Assembly: GCA_014885115.2 (NCBI GenBank)
Contig: WKLE02002618.1
Span: 1-11,208 of the forward strand
Length of the DNA: 11,208 nucleotides
DNA from: Asterionellopsis glacialis
Taxonomy: Eukaryota > Bacillariophyta > Plagiogrammaphyceae > Rhaphoneidales > Asterionellopsidaceae
Reading direction: 5' to 3'
In this document: piece by piece, positions 1 through 8,563 of the stretch
Numbering within the stretch: the stretch's first letter is position 1
Layout of the letters: each line of letters opens with the position of its first letter
Position numbers and translations under genes: made by a program
Notes under the pieces: model-generated
Told to the model about the DNA's origin: nothing
Seen by the model: only the letters and a program-made list of their open reading frames with translations
The model's database searches: none

Positions 1-43
1 GGTATATGTTGGACACCAGACAGACTGAATAGTGGATGGGTGG

Positions 44-241
44 TCAGACTTTTGTAGTAATTGGTGTGGGTTTCCACTCTGATGTGGGCCACATAAAGTG
101 TTGCCGTATGGTTGCTTTTATACAAGTTTCACCTGGATGTTCTAAGTATTCATGATACCAAGCTATGATGCATTGTTGAAGTTTCTCCGGTATATATATT
201 TTTCCTTCAGAGTGTACAACGTACCATGTTTGGCATCGCAT
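44..241 (-). pseudogene. Gypsy integrase N-terminal zinc-binding region, partial
   Basis: The frame reads KIYIPEKLQQ, then WYHEYLEHPGET and IRQHFMWP. This matches the start of a gypsy integrase, including the two histidines (H-x4-H) of the HHCC zinc finger. The same region of the plus-strand element reads WYHMYLCHPGKT and IQQHLCWP. The CxxC half of the finger is not seen before the stop at 44-46, and similarity fades below about position 60, so the domain is truncated or disrupted there. It follows the RNase H frame with a stop and frame change at about 241-243, which is decay rather than a second gene. Integrase would insert the element's cDNA; this remnant cannot. Confidence 0.7.
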
Positions 242-242
242 A

Positions 243-1017
243 TTAGTTTCCTAAGCATCCTATCTTTTTTTGGTGTAGATTAATTAATGGAGGGAATATC
301 AGAAAAGCTGTTTCTTCTATTTCCTGTTGTGTTATTGGATATGCTTCCATGATGTTGATAAGTTCTGGAAAGTCATTGAATGTATCATCTGCCCATCTTG
401 CATCTAATTGTGACAGTGCATCAGCAATGACATTCTGTTCACCAGCAATATGGATGAATTCTGCACTGTTTTCTTCTAGCATTGTATGCCATCTGCATAC
501 TTGTTTGCTAGCCATTTTGTCATACAATATGTTTTTATAGTTTGTGTGTACTATTAGTTTTTGACCCCATAGTATGTTTTTAAGTTCCTTAAGTGTCTCT
601 ACTATAGACAGTAGTCCTTTTTTGCCAGTAGTATATTTCTTCTGAGCGTCTTTGAGTTTTCTACTATAGAACGCAAGGAGCTTATCATCTTGCATGATAA
701 CCGCACCTAATTGATAGTTGCTTGTGTCAGTGCATACGTGGAATTTTTTCTCAAAGTCCTGGAAAGCTAATAGTATTGCTCTACTTATGACTTCTTTTAT
801 CTTATCAAAGGCTTTCTGACAGGTGCCATCCCATACAAATTTGGCCTCATTTGATACCATAGCCGTGAGTGGGGCTAGGATGTGACTTCATCTTCACCAC
901 ATATCGCGATAGTAGTTAATCATGCCTAAGAATTTCCTTAATTAGCGTTTAGTCTTAGGAGGCTCTAAACGTTGTATCGCTTCCACTTTCTTCTGCTGTG
1001 GTTGAATACCATCGCCA
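243..1017 (-). pseudogene. Gypsy RT C-terminus plus RNase H, decayed
   Basis: This is one continuous minus-strand frame holding the end of a gypsy RT (GIQPQQKKVEAIQRLEPPKT, then FLGMINYYRDMW and SHILAPLT) followed by RNase H (CTDTSNYQLGAV, then FYSRKL). It would copy and degrade the element's RNA template. The frame carries three internal stops: TAA at 942-944 and TGA at 894-896 and 888-890. The RNase H also looks catalytically dead. The acidic residue normally found in the 'KELL' block is glycine (KKGLL), and the aspartate of the 'HTDH' block is asparagine (HTNY). The first Asp (CTDTS) and the late Asp (ADALSQL) remain. The domain order and motifs make the family call secure. Confidence 0.85.
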
Positions 1018-1046
1018 GCTAGCCATGGCCAAATGGGATTTGTTAA

Positions 1047-1319
1047 CCACTTAAAGTACTTTTTGATTCTGGCACTTCAGCCACCATAGTAAATAAGAAA
1101 TTTACCAAGAATCTTAAGTTCGAGCTGGTGCCAAAGACATTTAGGAAAACCAAGGGCAGAAATTTTTCAACCAATCAAAAGGTCCATGCAATATTCAAAT
1201 TGCCCAAATTCCATGAGTGGATGACCATTGAATGGGAATATCATGTCAACGAGACAGAAGGTCAACAATCATACAATATGATAATCCGATGCAAGCTCCT
1301 AGAAGAACTAGGTATGATA
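1047..1319 (+). pseudogene. Gypsy retroviral-like aspartic protease, N-terminal part
   Basis: After a TAA at 1044-1046 the frame reads PLKVLFDSGTSATIVNKK, with the catalytic Asp-Ser-Gly at 1065-1073 and the hydrophobic strand before it typical of retropepsins. It ends in YNMIIRCKLLEELGMI, equivalent to the conserved 'YDMIIGRDLLEELG' block of gypsy proteases. The enzyme would cleave the gag-pol polyprotein. The frame is cut at 1319 by the 3' end of the inserted non-LTR element and resumes at 5370. The stop just upstream of PLKV and the lack of any gag sequence show the 5' part is lost or ruined. Confidence 0.82.
1302..1319 (+). repeat. Target-site duplication, left copy
   Basis: GAAGAACTAGGTATGATA is an 18-base direct repeat, identical to 5352-5369. 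It lies at the 3' side of the minus-strand non-LTR element, next to the ATT-repeat tail. It encodes six residues (EELGMI) of the gypsy protease, so the host frame matches on both sides. Because the tail begins with ATA, the exact boundary is uncertain by a few bases. Confidence 0.93.
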
Positions 1320-1429
1320 ATAATAATAATGTTCTATATCGCTGCAGCTACTGATAACCATAGAAACCAATTCTACTTGCAACGACAGCTGGAACCATCA
1401 AGTTGATTTGGTGAAAATGAAACTTATAT
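1320..1429 (-). other. 3' UTR and ATT-repeat tail of the non-LTR element
   Basis: Between the ORF stop (1430-1432) and the left target-site duplication lie 110 bases without coding character. In element orientation they end with about four ATT units (1320-1330), directly against the duplicated host sequence. A short simple-repeat tail in place of poly(A) is known for several non-LTR families. The UTR is where the RT would recognise its own RNA. Confidence 0.78.
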
Positions 1430-2280
1430 TCAGTCTGGTTGGAATTGAAAATAGTGATTAATTGTTTGAACGCCTTTAACTGCCCATGACTTTGCATGCT
1501 TCACGCTTTGAATTATAGTTGGACGCCAAACTGCTAACCAATTTTTTATTTGATTAGTCGTTTTATGTTGGACATGGTCTTCGAAGGAATAAAAAAAATT
1601 GATCTATCTCGGGACAGTACTTGGTTCTTTAAGGCATAGACTGATTTCATTTCCTCCAATATTCTGGTTTTTTGAATGATGGCCTGTTGAGACACGCCCT
1701 TTCCATGTTTACGTGAATTGAGTTTTTTCCAGTATTATACATACCATGAGAAGATGACTTTGATCATTGTAGTCATCCATGTTTGTCCATTGTGTTTGGT
1801 CTTCTGCTCTTTTGCGTAATGTTGGTTTTGGAGGTCAGTCCATCTGTACACAAAACGGCCTTGTAGAATTTGGATCCAACCAACCTTGGACTGTAAGGCA
1901 TACACTTTGTCATTGAGTGTAGACAGTGTTGAGTGCTGGTTCCCGAAGAACCTATCTAAGCCATATAACAATGTATCGCGTAAGCAGGGGTCGGAGGATA
2001 ACTAATCGCACGTAGATCTGATTTTTTGCAATAAGCTCTTCCAAGACTGAGATAGTTTGGAGTTTTTGCATCGGAAATGGTGGACAAAGTCTTCTACCAC
2101 TCTTTCACCACCCCGACATATTGCTGTTGTGTGTTTGTCATAGCGAGATGTCACCGTATTGAGAGGTAAGTGAGAATGTATAAGTTTGATCAAAATCGGT
2201 TGTTGTGGTGACATTGCGGCAATGATGGTGGATAATGCTTTTTGATTAATCAGCTGAAATTGGTGCTCTGTCAATGACTG
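1430..2280 (-). pseudogene. Non-LTR element C-terminal region, to the ORF stop
   Basis: After a frameshift near 2270-2300 the reading goes TEHQFQLINQKALSTIIAAM, HSHLPLNTVTSRYD, and a cysteine/histidine segment (AICRGGERVVEDFVHHFRC). The last resembles a worn 'CxxC...H...C' zinc motif of the type common at the end of non-LTR ORFs, with its second cysteine lost. A TAG (2002-2004) and a TAA (1735-1737) interrupt it. It then gives KGVSQQAIIQKTRILEEM and, after a shift near 1580, NWLAVWRPTIIQSVKHAKSW and GVQTINHYFQFQPD, ending with TGA at 1430-1432. I take that TGA as the genuine terminus because non-coding 3' UTR and tail follow. The function of this region is not established here. Confidence 0.65.
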
Positions 2281-2996
2281 TATTCCATGATATATGCCTC
2301 TAGTACTGGAGCATGGTGTGCCTTGCGTATCCGTAAAGGGTATTTCCCATTACAAGTGACGTAAATGATGTTGAATTGTGCTGGGTTTGTAGGAAATTGG
2401 ATTACTTAGGAGATATTGGGAGGATGCCGCAGTTGGTGCATGGCTCCTGAAAGATGATCGGCCTCTACATTGAGTTGCGCTGACAAAGGTAAATCTACAA
2501 CCTGTTGGTTCTCGTCTTGGTGGCCTTTAACATGGTGAAGTTCGTAGCATGGAAGCTGATACAGGGTTTCTACTATCATGTGAACGATATCCCAGTCTTC
2601 CAGGAGAGTCATATTTGGTGGCTGAATTTCTAGTTCTTGTAAGTTCTTAATACGGATTAGCAGGGATTTGCTGTCTGTGTACTGGCACACTTGAAGGCGA
2701 TTGGGCCACTTAATAGTATGATATTTATGAAGAAGGTGTAAGAATTGCACCCACAAAAAAAAACTGTAAGCTTCCACACGCATAGAGGATCCTGGTGAAC
2801 ACCCATAAGCCCATCCAGCACAAGAGAGGAGTCGCTGGCCAGATGATAAGGCAGCAACCCACCCAAAGTCTGAAACTGATCCATCGCTTGTAATAATAAC
2901 GGCTTCATTTTTCGATTGACTCAATGATGGAATATAATGATACTTTGAGGTTGAGATCAAAGTGGAGTGTGTGAGACCATGTCGGTTTGGTGGCAT
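2271..2996 (-). pseudogene. Non-LTR element RNase H domain
   Basis: A 196-codon open stretch (2996-2406) carries a full set of RNase H residues, numbered from its first codon: Asp38 (VIITSDGS), Glu75 (MRVEAYSF), Asp108 (CQYTDSKSLL), His159 (HHVKGHQD) and Asp180 (LNVEADHL). Such a domain removes RNA from the RNA/DNA hybrid after first-strand synthesis. After a TAA at 2406-2408 the frame goes on to a TGA at 2271-2273 (NPAQFNIIYVT, then APVLEAYIMEYS), which belongs to the linker after RNase H. The domain follows the RT in the same element, as in RNase H-bearing non-LTR families. It is the best-preserved domain of this element. Confidence 0.83.
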
Positions 2997-4154
2997 AGAA
3001 ATTGTATAAAGTCAGTTGGATGTGTCCTGCTTGTGATGATTTCCTTGAAATGCACAGGTTGTTGAATGCGCCAGTTATTTCCAACTGGTATTACGTCTAC
3101 GGGAACACTGGAAGGTGGCAGATAGTCAGTGGAATTATTGGTTGGATAGTAGATATCCTGTAAGTTTGATTTGTGCTCGTAGTATCTGTCCTGAAGATGA
3201 ATGAATAATGTCTTGGAGATGTCATAATAACTGAACCAAATTTTTCTTAGTTTGTCAGGTGGATACAACCAGTCGGACAATGGTTTGTGGAGTGTGCCAT
3301 CTTTATTGGAGAATAATTGGCATGCACGTCCCCATGTTCTCCATGTTACCTCATTGGGCTTCTCTTGTTTGAAGTGTTTCCATCTTGATGTGCTAGACAT
3401 GAGGAGTATATCTCCTTGTCAAATATCCGGTCTTAAGTGGGTGCCAGAGGCTCGTGTGATGTCAGATAATGTGATTGCTTGTAAGTATAGGCAGCAATAG
3501 TTGATTTGTCGAATTTTGTAGGGTTTAAACTTTTTTGCTCTGATAACTATGTCCATGATGCATTGGTTGTTTTTGCGTTGAAGAGTGTTGCATTTTTGGA
3601 TGTTGAGGGTTATGGACCTGTTGAAGGTGCAGAGGTAATCACGTAAGGAAGAAGTTCATTTCGTTTCTAAATGTGGAAGTGCCAACCTGTGCCATCATCC
3701 ACGTGAAATTTATTTGCAGCAGTTGTGAGACAAATGTACGTGACTGCCAATGTTTTAGATCAAGAGTAATTTGGCCGATGCCTTGGATGTTGTACAGTGA
3801 GTGCCAATCGAGACCCCCAAGTGATTTTGGACCAAAAATTATTGCCTTTTTTGTATTGCGGTTGAAACCTGCTTTTGCCAGGAGTGCTCCAGTTGTTTTA
3901 TATTGTATGTTAGTCAGAGCATTTTCCATGAAATGGCTCACTAGGAGGCAGTAACCAATACTAGGGAGATAAATTGTGAAGTAATATGTCCATGCCTCTT
4001 GACGCAAAAATGGGCGAGACAGTACAATTTTGAGATGTTTGTTACTTTTTTCACGCACTGCAAGTAGCTGTTGTGTCTGGTTTCCACTTGGTGATTTGAA
4101 GCATCCTAGTGTTTCATGGTCAGTGAAAGGAGATTTTCGACGGATGACGAGGTT
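2990..4154 (-). pseudogene. Non-LTR RT thumb and connection region
   Basis: In the same frame as the FVDDS segment, reading continues FTDHETLGCFKSPSGNQTQQ, then ENALTNIQYKTTGALLAKAG and FGPKSLGGLDWHSLYNIQGI. It shifts frame near 3640 into INYCCLYLQAITLSDITRAS, meets a TGA at 3419-3421, and goes on with SSTSRWKHFKQEKP and WGRACQLFSNKDGTLHKPL. These blocks match the region between RT and RNase H in the diatom-type elements I recognise, so this is one eroded gene and not several small ones. The thumb clamps the template and primer. Another frameshift near 2990-3000 leads into RNase H. Confidence 0.75.
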
Positions 4155-5351
4155 TCATTCTTCTGTGTTTGATGGGACTGATATTTTCATTCCATTGAAG
4201 TGGTTGTGTAGTACTGGTTCTCCTTGAGGAGTGAAGCTGAAATTAGACACATGGTATAGGCATTTGGATAATTCCAGATCTCCCCCCGATTGCCAAAGTA
4301 AGTTATTCCATAATTCTGTGACATGTTGCATGTTATTGAATGTTTGCTGGATGTTATCAGCAGGGGATGTTGTGTTGCAGTAGCTGGTACTATCGTCAAC
4401 GAAACCGATGATACTGAGAGACATCGTGAATTTTTTAAACGAGCACCGCATGCTGCTTGATTACGGCAGTCAAAAAGAGTGCTACTTAGAAATACCCAGA
4501 TGACAGGAGAATGTCCACTACCTTGGCCCAATCCGTAGATGGGTGAGTCCTTGGTATGTTTATAGGATGTATCCGATACTCCCAGGCTTGTTTTGAGTTT
4601 ATATTGGGCTTCAAGCAACATTTGCGCCATAACATAACAAACTGTTTTAGCAGTACCATAAGACTGACTTGCAAGAGACACAAGAGACGGGAGGATTCGG
4701 TCGTAGCATGCTGTTGCATCATTTGCAAACTTGATTGACGTGTATCTAGTTAGTCGTGAATATTCCTGGACTTGCTCCTTGATAAAAACGGGGCCATGAG
4801 CGGTACGGCCTGGTCTTTTGCCGAACTGTCCTTCATTCAGAATGTGATTATCTTCTGCATTATGAATGGCGTTCCGCCAACACATGCTCAGAATAAGATT
4901 GTAATCTGCTTCATATATGTGAATTACTCGCAGTCGATGTATTCTGATATCACCTGGTTTCTTCTTCAGTAGCATTATGTTAACTTTTTGTTTCCACCAA
5001 TCCTAGGAATGTCCGTGTTGTAAAGCAAAATTAATAAGTTGTAGTCTGGTTTGTAGCAAAAATGTACACTTAAGTTCGATGTCAGCATATTCTTCTGTTT
5101 TTGAAGTGGATATATTGTGCGGTTTGACGAGGGCATGATAGTGGCCTAAATGTATGCCGGATGGGGATGTGGAGGTAGTTTCTTTCCAGTTCCTGATTTT
5201 TGATTTGAATGCTTCTAAATGGATTGTAGGAGCGTCTTGGCTTGGGACAATATGTCAATTCAAGGAACGTATGAAGAGCAAGGTGATGTCGGGTAATTCA
5301 GAATCATTGTATTGCCCTTCCAAAATGAGATCAGAATACTTGCTGATTCCG
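4155..5351 (-). pseudogene. Non-LTR reverse transcriptase, fingers and palm
   Basis: The frame begins at the truncation point with YSDLILEGQYNDSELPDI, then the pre-RT block TSTSPSGIHLGHYHALVKP, then RIHRLRVIHIYEADYNLIL. Motif A is NDATACYDRI, whose first Asp has the usual D-x4-[FY]-D spacing. The GLGQGSGHSPVIW block follows. Stops interrupt it: TGA at 5255-5257 and TAG at 5003-5005. A one-base shift next to an A/T run at about 4429-4450 moves the reading to a second frame containing IIGFVDDSTSY, with the catalytic Asp pair at 4392-4397, then LWNNLLWQSGGDLELSKCLY. That frame meets a TGA at 4155-4157 and continues. RT would copy element RNA primed on nicked target DNA. Confidence 0.87.
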
Positions 5352-5369
5352 GAAGAACTAGGTATGATA
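5352..5369 (+). repeat. Target-site duplication, right copy
   Basis: This is identical to 1302-1319 and flanks the truncated 5' end of the minus-strand element. The base before it differs (A at 1301, G at 5351), so the match ends exactly where host and element sequence should part. The gypsy reading frame continues from here with LNYKQCVMIWEE. Confidence 0.93.
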
Positions 5370-6228
5370 CTCAACTATAAACAGTGTGTAATGATTTGGG
5401 AGGAAACCAAAGTCCCAATGAAATTGACTGATTATGAGATCAATGAATTGTACAGTATGCTACAAGCCTAGACAATTATGCAAAGTCACTAGTTGCATGG
5501 ACAAGATACTGGCCACCACATACCATAAGGCTGACCTATACAAAGTAACAAGATTGTCCTGGCATCTGCCTCATAAGGACAGAAAGGCTTTAAATGCACT
5601 ACTTAAGAAATACAAACCTTTGTTTGATGGTACTTGGGCACATGGAACATTGACCTAGTAAGTATAGAAATAAAAGAAGGCTCCAAACCCCATCATGGAA
5701 ATTCCTATCTGGTACCCCAAATCTATGACTGAGGTAGACCAGCTCGAACTAGGAAAAGTTAAAGCACCTAGCTTTCCATGACCTAAGAAAAATGACACTA
5801 TCAGGTTTATTTCTGACTTCAGGAAGCTGAACAAAAACCATATGCAGCAATTACTTACAAAACTTGAAGGTTTCTTATATGCTTCATCTCTAGACTTAAA
5901 TATGGAATGCTGCCATATACAACTAGATGCAGATGCTAGTAAACTATGTACCATTGTCCTACCATGGGGCAAGTATGAAAACTCATGTCTAACCATGGGA
6001 GTTGCAAGTTCAGCAGACATTTTCCAAGAATTTGTATGTGTGTACATTGATGATCTATTGCTCCTCACAATGGACAATTTCGAAGATCACATACACAAAA
6101 TGGACTTAGTACTACAAAGACTACAGGAAGCAGGATTTAGAGTCAACACAGAGAAATCCTTTTTCGGGCAAAGTGAAACAGACTATCTTAGATTCCACAT
6201 ATGTTGCAAGGGCATAAAGAACACTTAA
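5352..6228 (+). pseudogene. Gypsy protease end, linker and reverse transcriptase
   Basis: Reading resumes with EELGMILNYKQCVMIWEE. The linker then appears in successive frames (ATTYHKADLYKV, then KYKPLFDGTW), with shifts near 5470, 5631 and 5712. The RT runs from about 5716 to 6228: FISDFRKLNKN, SSLDLNMECCHIQLD (motif A Asp at 5893), LPWGKY, then VYIDDLLLL with the catalytic YIDD at 6043-6054, and VNTEKSFFGQSE. A TGA lies at 5779-5781. The RT has two small in-frame losses: residues are missing between LNKN and LLTKLEG, and between the DIFQE block and the YIDD strand. RT copies the element RNA into cDNA; this copy is inactive. Confidence 0.86.
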
Positions 6229-6289
6229 CCATAAGGTCTCTATCATACTAAACATAGCAACCCCTACGACTACTAAGAAAATATGATCC

Positions 6290-6920
6290 TTCATAGGAAT
6301 GGTCAACTACTATAAACAAATGTGAATACACAGATCCCACATACTGGCTCCTCTAACTAAGCTACAAGGCAAAGGGGTTAAGTTCAAATGGGACAAGGAA
6401 CAACAAACAGCCTTTGATAATATAAAGAAAATTATAGCCAAAGAAGTATTATTGTCCTACCCAGACTTCAACAAGCCCTTCCACATATACACTGACACCA
6501 GTAAATATCAACTTGGGGCTGTTATCACACAAGATGACAAGCCCATAGTATTCTACAGTAGGAAACTTACCAACACCCAAACTAAATTTGACACTCGCAA
6601 TCAAGAATTACTATTGATCATGGAAGTACTTAGGGATTGCCGGATCTCCTAGGCGGTCATGGTATCATTATACATACAGACCATCAAAATCAAACCTACA
6701 ACAAATGTCAAACCGAATGCCACGCATGCTGCTGGCAATGGTTCATAGAAGAGTTTGCACCCAAAATATGCTATATAAAAAAAGGCAAACATAACATAGT
6801 TGCAATGCGCTTTCTCACCTTAATCTAATTAATCCTCACGTGGAAGCTGTTCAAGAATGCTATATCACTTACAAAGATATGGCAGAAATGTACTGCCTCA
6901 ATAAGCCTCAGCATAGCAAT
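6290..6920 (+). pseudogene. Gypsy RT end, RNase H and linker
   Basis: This begins with FIGMVNYYKQM, a TGA at 6323-6325 (related elements have Trp here) and SHILAPLTKLQGKG. RNase H follows: IYTDTSKYQLGAV (Asp at 6494), FYSRKL, NQELLLIMEVL (Glu at 6605). A frameshift near 6645-6650 leads to IIIHTDHQN (Asp at 6679) and CYIKKGKHNIVA. One missing base at about 6804/6805 destroys the expected 'ADALS' block; read in the next frame, ALSHLNLINPHVEAVQ follows naturally. All four catalytic positions can therefore be placed, the last lost only by the deletion. The rest is the variable linker to integrase, shifting frame again near 6900. Confidence 0.83.
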
Positions 6921-6921
6921 A

Positions 6922-7656
6922 GTGATGAGGGCTTCCCCCAGCTACCCAGATATTCTCAAACATCAACTAAAGGACAATCTACTCAGACAAGACGCATTTA
7001 AGAAGAAAGGTGCCTCTGAACACCTATTGCATGGGGGCAGGAAATCTTACAGCCTTACATGCTACAAAAATAGAATATACATTCCGCCAACTTTACAGAA
7101 ACAAATGGTACAATGGTACCACATGTACTTATGTCATCCTGGTAAGACCCGCACCAAAGAGACAATACAACAGCACTTATGTTGGCCCAAGCTATGTGAA
7201 CACATAACAACCTACTACAAAACTTGCCACAACTGTCAACTGAACAAGAGTCAAAGTAAGAAGTACGGACACCTGCCTGAAAAAGACACAGAATCTATGC
7301 CATGGGACCACCTATGTGTAGACCTCATAGGACCTTATATGATCTCAAGAAAAGATTGCAAGGATCTCACCCTACGCTGCATTACTATGACCAACCCAGC
7401 TACAGAATGGTTCAAGATTGTCCCTTGGTCAAAAAGGAGCAGTACTGAAATTGCGAACATAGTAGAACAACAGTGGTTTGCAGGATACCCAAAGCCTACA
7501 CAAGTCACTTTTGACCGAGGCACAGAATTCATGAAGGACTTCCATTGTATGTTAGACAATGAATATCACATCAAATGTAAACTGATCACTACCCATAACC
7601 CACAGGCAAATGCCATCATGGAGAGGATACATCAAGTAGTGGGTAACATGGTATGA
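6922..7656 (+). pseudogene. Gypsy integrase: zinc finger and DDE catalytic core
   Basis: This is the longest intact gypsy reading frame in the window (244 codons). The HHCC finger is complete: WYHMYLCHPG supplies H-x4-H and KTCHNCQ supplies CxxC. The catalytic triad is complete too: Asp in CVDLIGPY (7321-7323), Asp in TFDRGTEF (7513-7515) and Glu in AIMERIHQ (7621-7623), giving the usual D,D-35-E spacing. Integrase joins the cDNA ends to target DNA. The first residues before about SYPDILKHQLKDN are linker and the Met at 6922 is not a real start, since the protein is part of the pol polyprotein. The frame ends with TGA right after the core; the C-terminal part resumes in another frame from about 7700. 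Confidence 0.88.
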
Positions 7657-7699
7657 ACCCACAAGATACAACATAGTAACCTAAGAAAACCCTTGGGTC

Positions 7700-8065
7700 G
7701 GTGTATTAGCTGCCGTAGCATACCCCATACGTTCCACTTATCATACTACTCTCCAAGCTACACCTGGCCAGCTAGGTTTTGGTAGAGATATGATATTTAA
7801 CGTTGAACACAAAGCAAACTGGGAACACATACAGGGTACGAAACAAGCTAGAATTGCTAGCAACAATCAGCGTCAGAATGCTAAGAGAATTGAACACGAT
7901 TATAAAGTAGGTTATAAAGCCCTACTAGAAAATGATCGGTCCAACCTGCATAAATACAAACAAGCCCGCAATGGACCATTTATAGTACGTCAAGTACACT
8001 GTACCGGTACCATAACTTTACAAATGCGGACCAGTACTCAACAGAATCAATATTTGTTGCGTTAA
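7700..8065 (+). pseudogene. Gypsy integrase C-terminal domain (GPY/F-like)
   Basis: In a frame different from the catalytic core, the sequence reads GVLAAVAYPIRSTYHTTLQA, then TPGQLGFGRDMIFN, a basic stretch (NNQRQNAKRIEHDYKVG) and NGPFIVRQVHCTGTITL. The last block matches the GPY/F module near the end of gypsy integrases, which contributes to DNA binding and multimer formation. No chromodomain is visible after it. The frame ends with TAA at 8063-8065. The frameshift from the core lies between about 7657 and 7700. The open frame actually begins upstream of the methionine at 7790. Confidence 0.82.
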
Positions 8066-8203
8066 GCCTTACCATGCTGCCACTGTTGTAAAAGTTGTCC
8101 CAGTACTAGATCACTGAACATGGAAGCAAGTGCAGTAGGTGAGTTGCAAGACTCATGCAATAATGTCAATCAACCGTAGTATGGGCATACTATGGTGTGA
8201 TGA

Positions 8204-8563
8204 TGTTACAGACAAGGACAGATAATGAGATGACGTGATGATGTCATCAAGCAGACAGATGTGAACATGCAGTGACATCCGCATACATGCAAATGCTGAT
8301 GTCACAAAGTGCATCAAAATCCACTCCGCAGCAGAAGCATGACGTGTCACACTGGAACGTGATGATGCCCTGATCCAATGGACTCTCATTGGCTGCCTCA
8401 GAGAGTTCAGTTCACATGGTAAAACCAAACTCCATCAGAACTGATCTCTAAGTAGATTGGCCATAGGATCCTGTACTGAAACTAGGTCAAGAAGAGAAAT
8501 CGGTGGATTGTCCGGTATTTTTAGCAACTAGTTAAAATAGCTCATAATTTATTCACTCTAACA
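8204..8563 (+). repeat. Probable 3' LTR of the plus-strand gypsy element
   Basis: About 140 bases after the pol stop, a segment begins TGTTACAG (8204) and ends TAACA (8563), giving the TG...CA ends and short inverted TGTTA/TAACA termini expected of an LTR. The length (360 bp) and position are suitable. No convincing polypurine tract precedes it (GGGCATACTATGG is a poor match), and the 5' LTR is absent, so the limits cannot be checked by comparison inside the window. The left part is rich in TGACGT and TGATGTCA-type motifs. Confidence 0.42.
8231..8349. promoter_or_regulatory. Cluster of CRE/bZIP-like motifs within the putative LTR
   Basis: TGACGT occurs at 8231-8236 and 8340-8345 (the latter inside TGACGTGTCA). 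TGATGTCA occurs at 8239-8246 and 8298-8305, and TGACATC at 8273-8279. TGATGA and TCATCA form an inverted pair at 8236-8249. TGACGT-type sites are bound by bZIP factors and are known as CO2/cAMP-response elements in diatoms, so they could act as the LTR promoter's control sites. That role is inference; some clustering could come from a simple TGATG-rich composition. Confidence 0.35.

Larger units (their letters stand above)
1..1020 (-). mobile_element. Ty3/gypsy LTR-retrotransposon fragment (RT end, RNase H, integrase start)
   Basis: Reading the minus strand from about 1017 down to 1 gives, in order, the end of a gypsy RT, the RNase H domain and the beginning of an integrase, which is the normal Ty3/gypsy pol order. 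The left end is cut by the window edge. The right end meets the plus-strand gypsy element head to head at about 1018-1046. At nucleotide level it is clearly diverged from that element (roughly three quarters identity over a 60-base stretch of RNase H that I compared by eye), so it is a separate family or an old relative rather than a recent copy. No LTR is visible here. Confidence 0.85.
1320..5351 (-). mobile_element. 5'-truncated non-LTR retrotransposon inserted in the gypsy element
   Basis: This 4,032-bp minus-strand element encodes RT, a connection region, RNase H and a C-terminal region. It ends in a 110-base 3' UTR with a short ATT-repeat tail at 1320-1330. It is bounded by identical 18-base sequences (1302-1319, 5352-5369). 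The first base at the 5' edge already lies inside coding sequence a little upstream of the RT, so the N-terminal half (any nucleic-acid-binding domain or endonuclease) is missing, as happens when target-primed reverse transcription stops early. The RT blocks are of a type I recognise from diatoms; I do not assign a clade name. At least five frameshifts and eight stops make it dead. Confidence 0.9.
1047..8563 (+). mobile_element. Ty3/gypsy LTR retrotransposon, interrupted and decayed
   Basis: Plus-strand pol domains occur in gypsy order: protease (1047-1319), protease end to RT (5352-6228), RT end and RNase H (6290 to about 6920), integrase (6922-8065) and a probable 3' LTR (8204-8563). A minus-strand non-LTR element occupies 1320-5351. 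Because the 18-bp target duplication lies in frame, the protease reading stops at 1319 and resumes at 5370 with no loss. Gag and the 5' LTR are missing; upstream of about 1046 lies the inverted gypsy fragment. At least eight frameshifts and several stops show the copy is not autonomous. Confidence 0.88.

Noticed and set aside
349..540. Plus-strand ORF of 63 codons
   Set aside because: It lies antisense to the well-supported minus-strand RNase H and linker of the gypsy fragment, with no features of its own.
1036..1070. Minus-strand reading KYFKWLT resembling the gypsy 'YLGYWLT' RT block
   Set aside because: The same bases encode the plus-strand protease DSG region, a stronger match, and the minus reading needs an unexplained insertion before GDGIQPQ.
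3673..3954. Plus-strand ORF of 93 codons (also 3252-3500, 4030-4227, 4556-4738 and 4772-4972)
   Set aside because: All are antisense to the minus-strand non-LTR RT region, whose conserved blocks explain the sequence.
8153..8428. Minus-strand ORF of 91 codons across the LTR
   Set aside because: It overlaps the probable LTR and its repeated TGATG composition; no recognisable motif.
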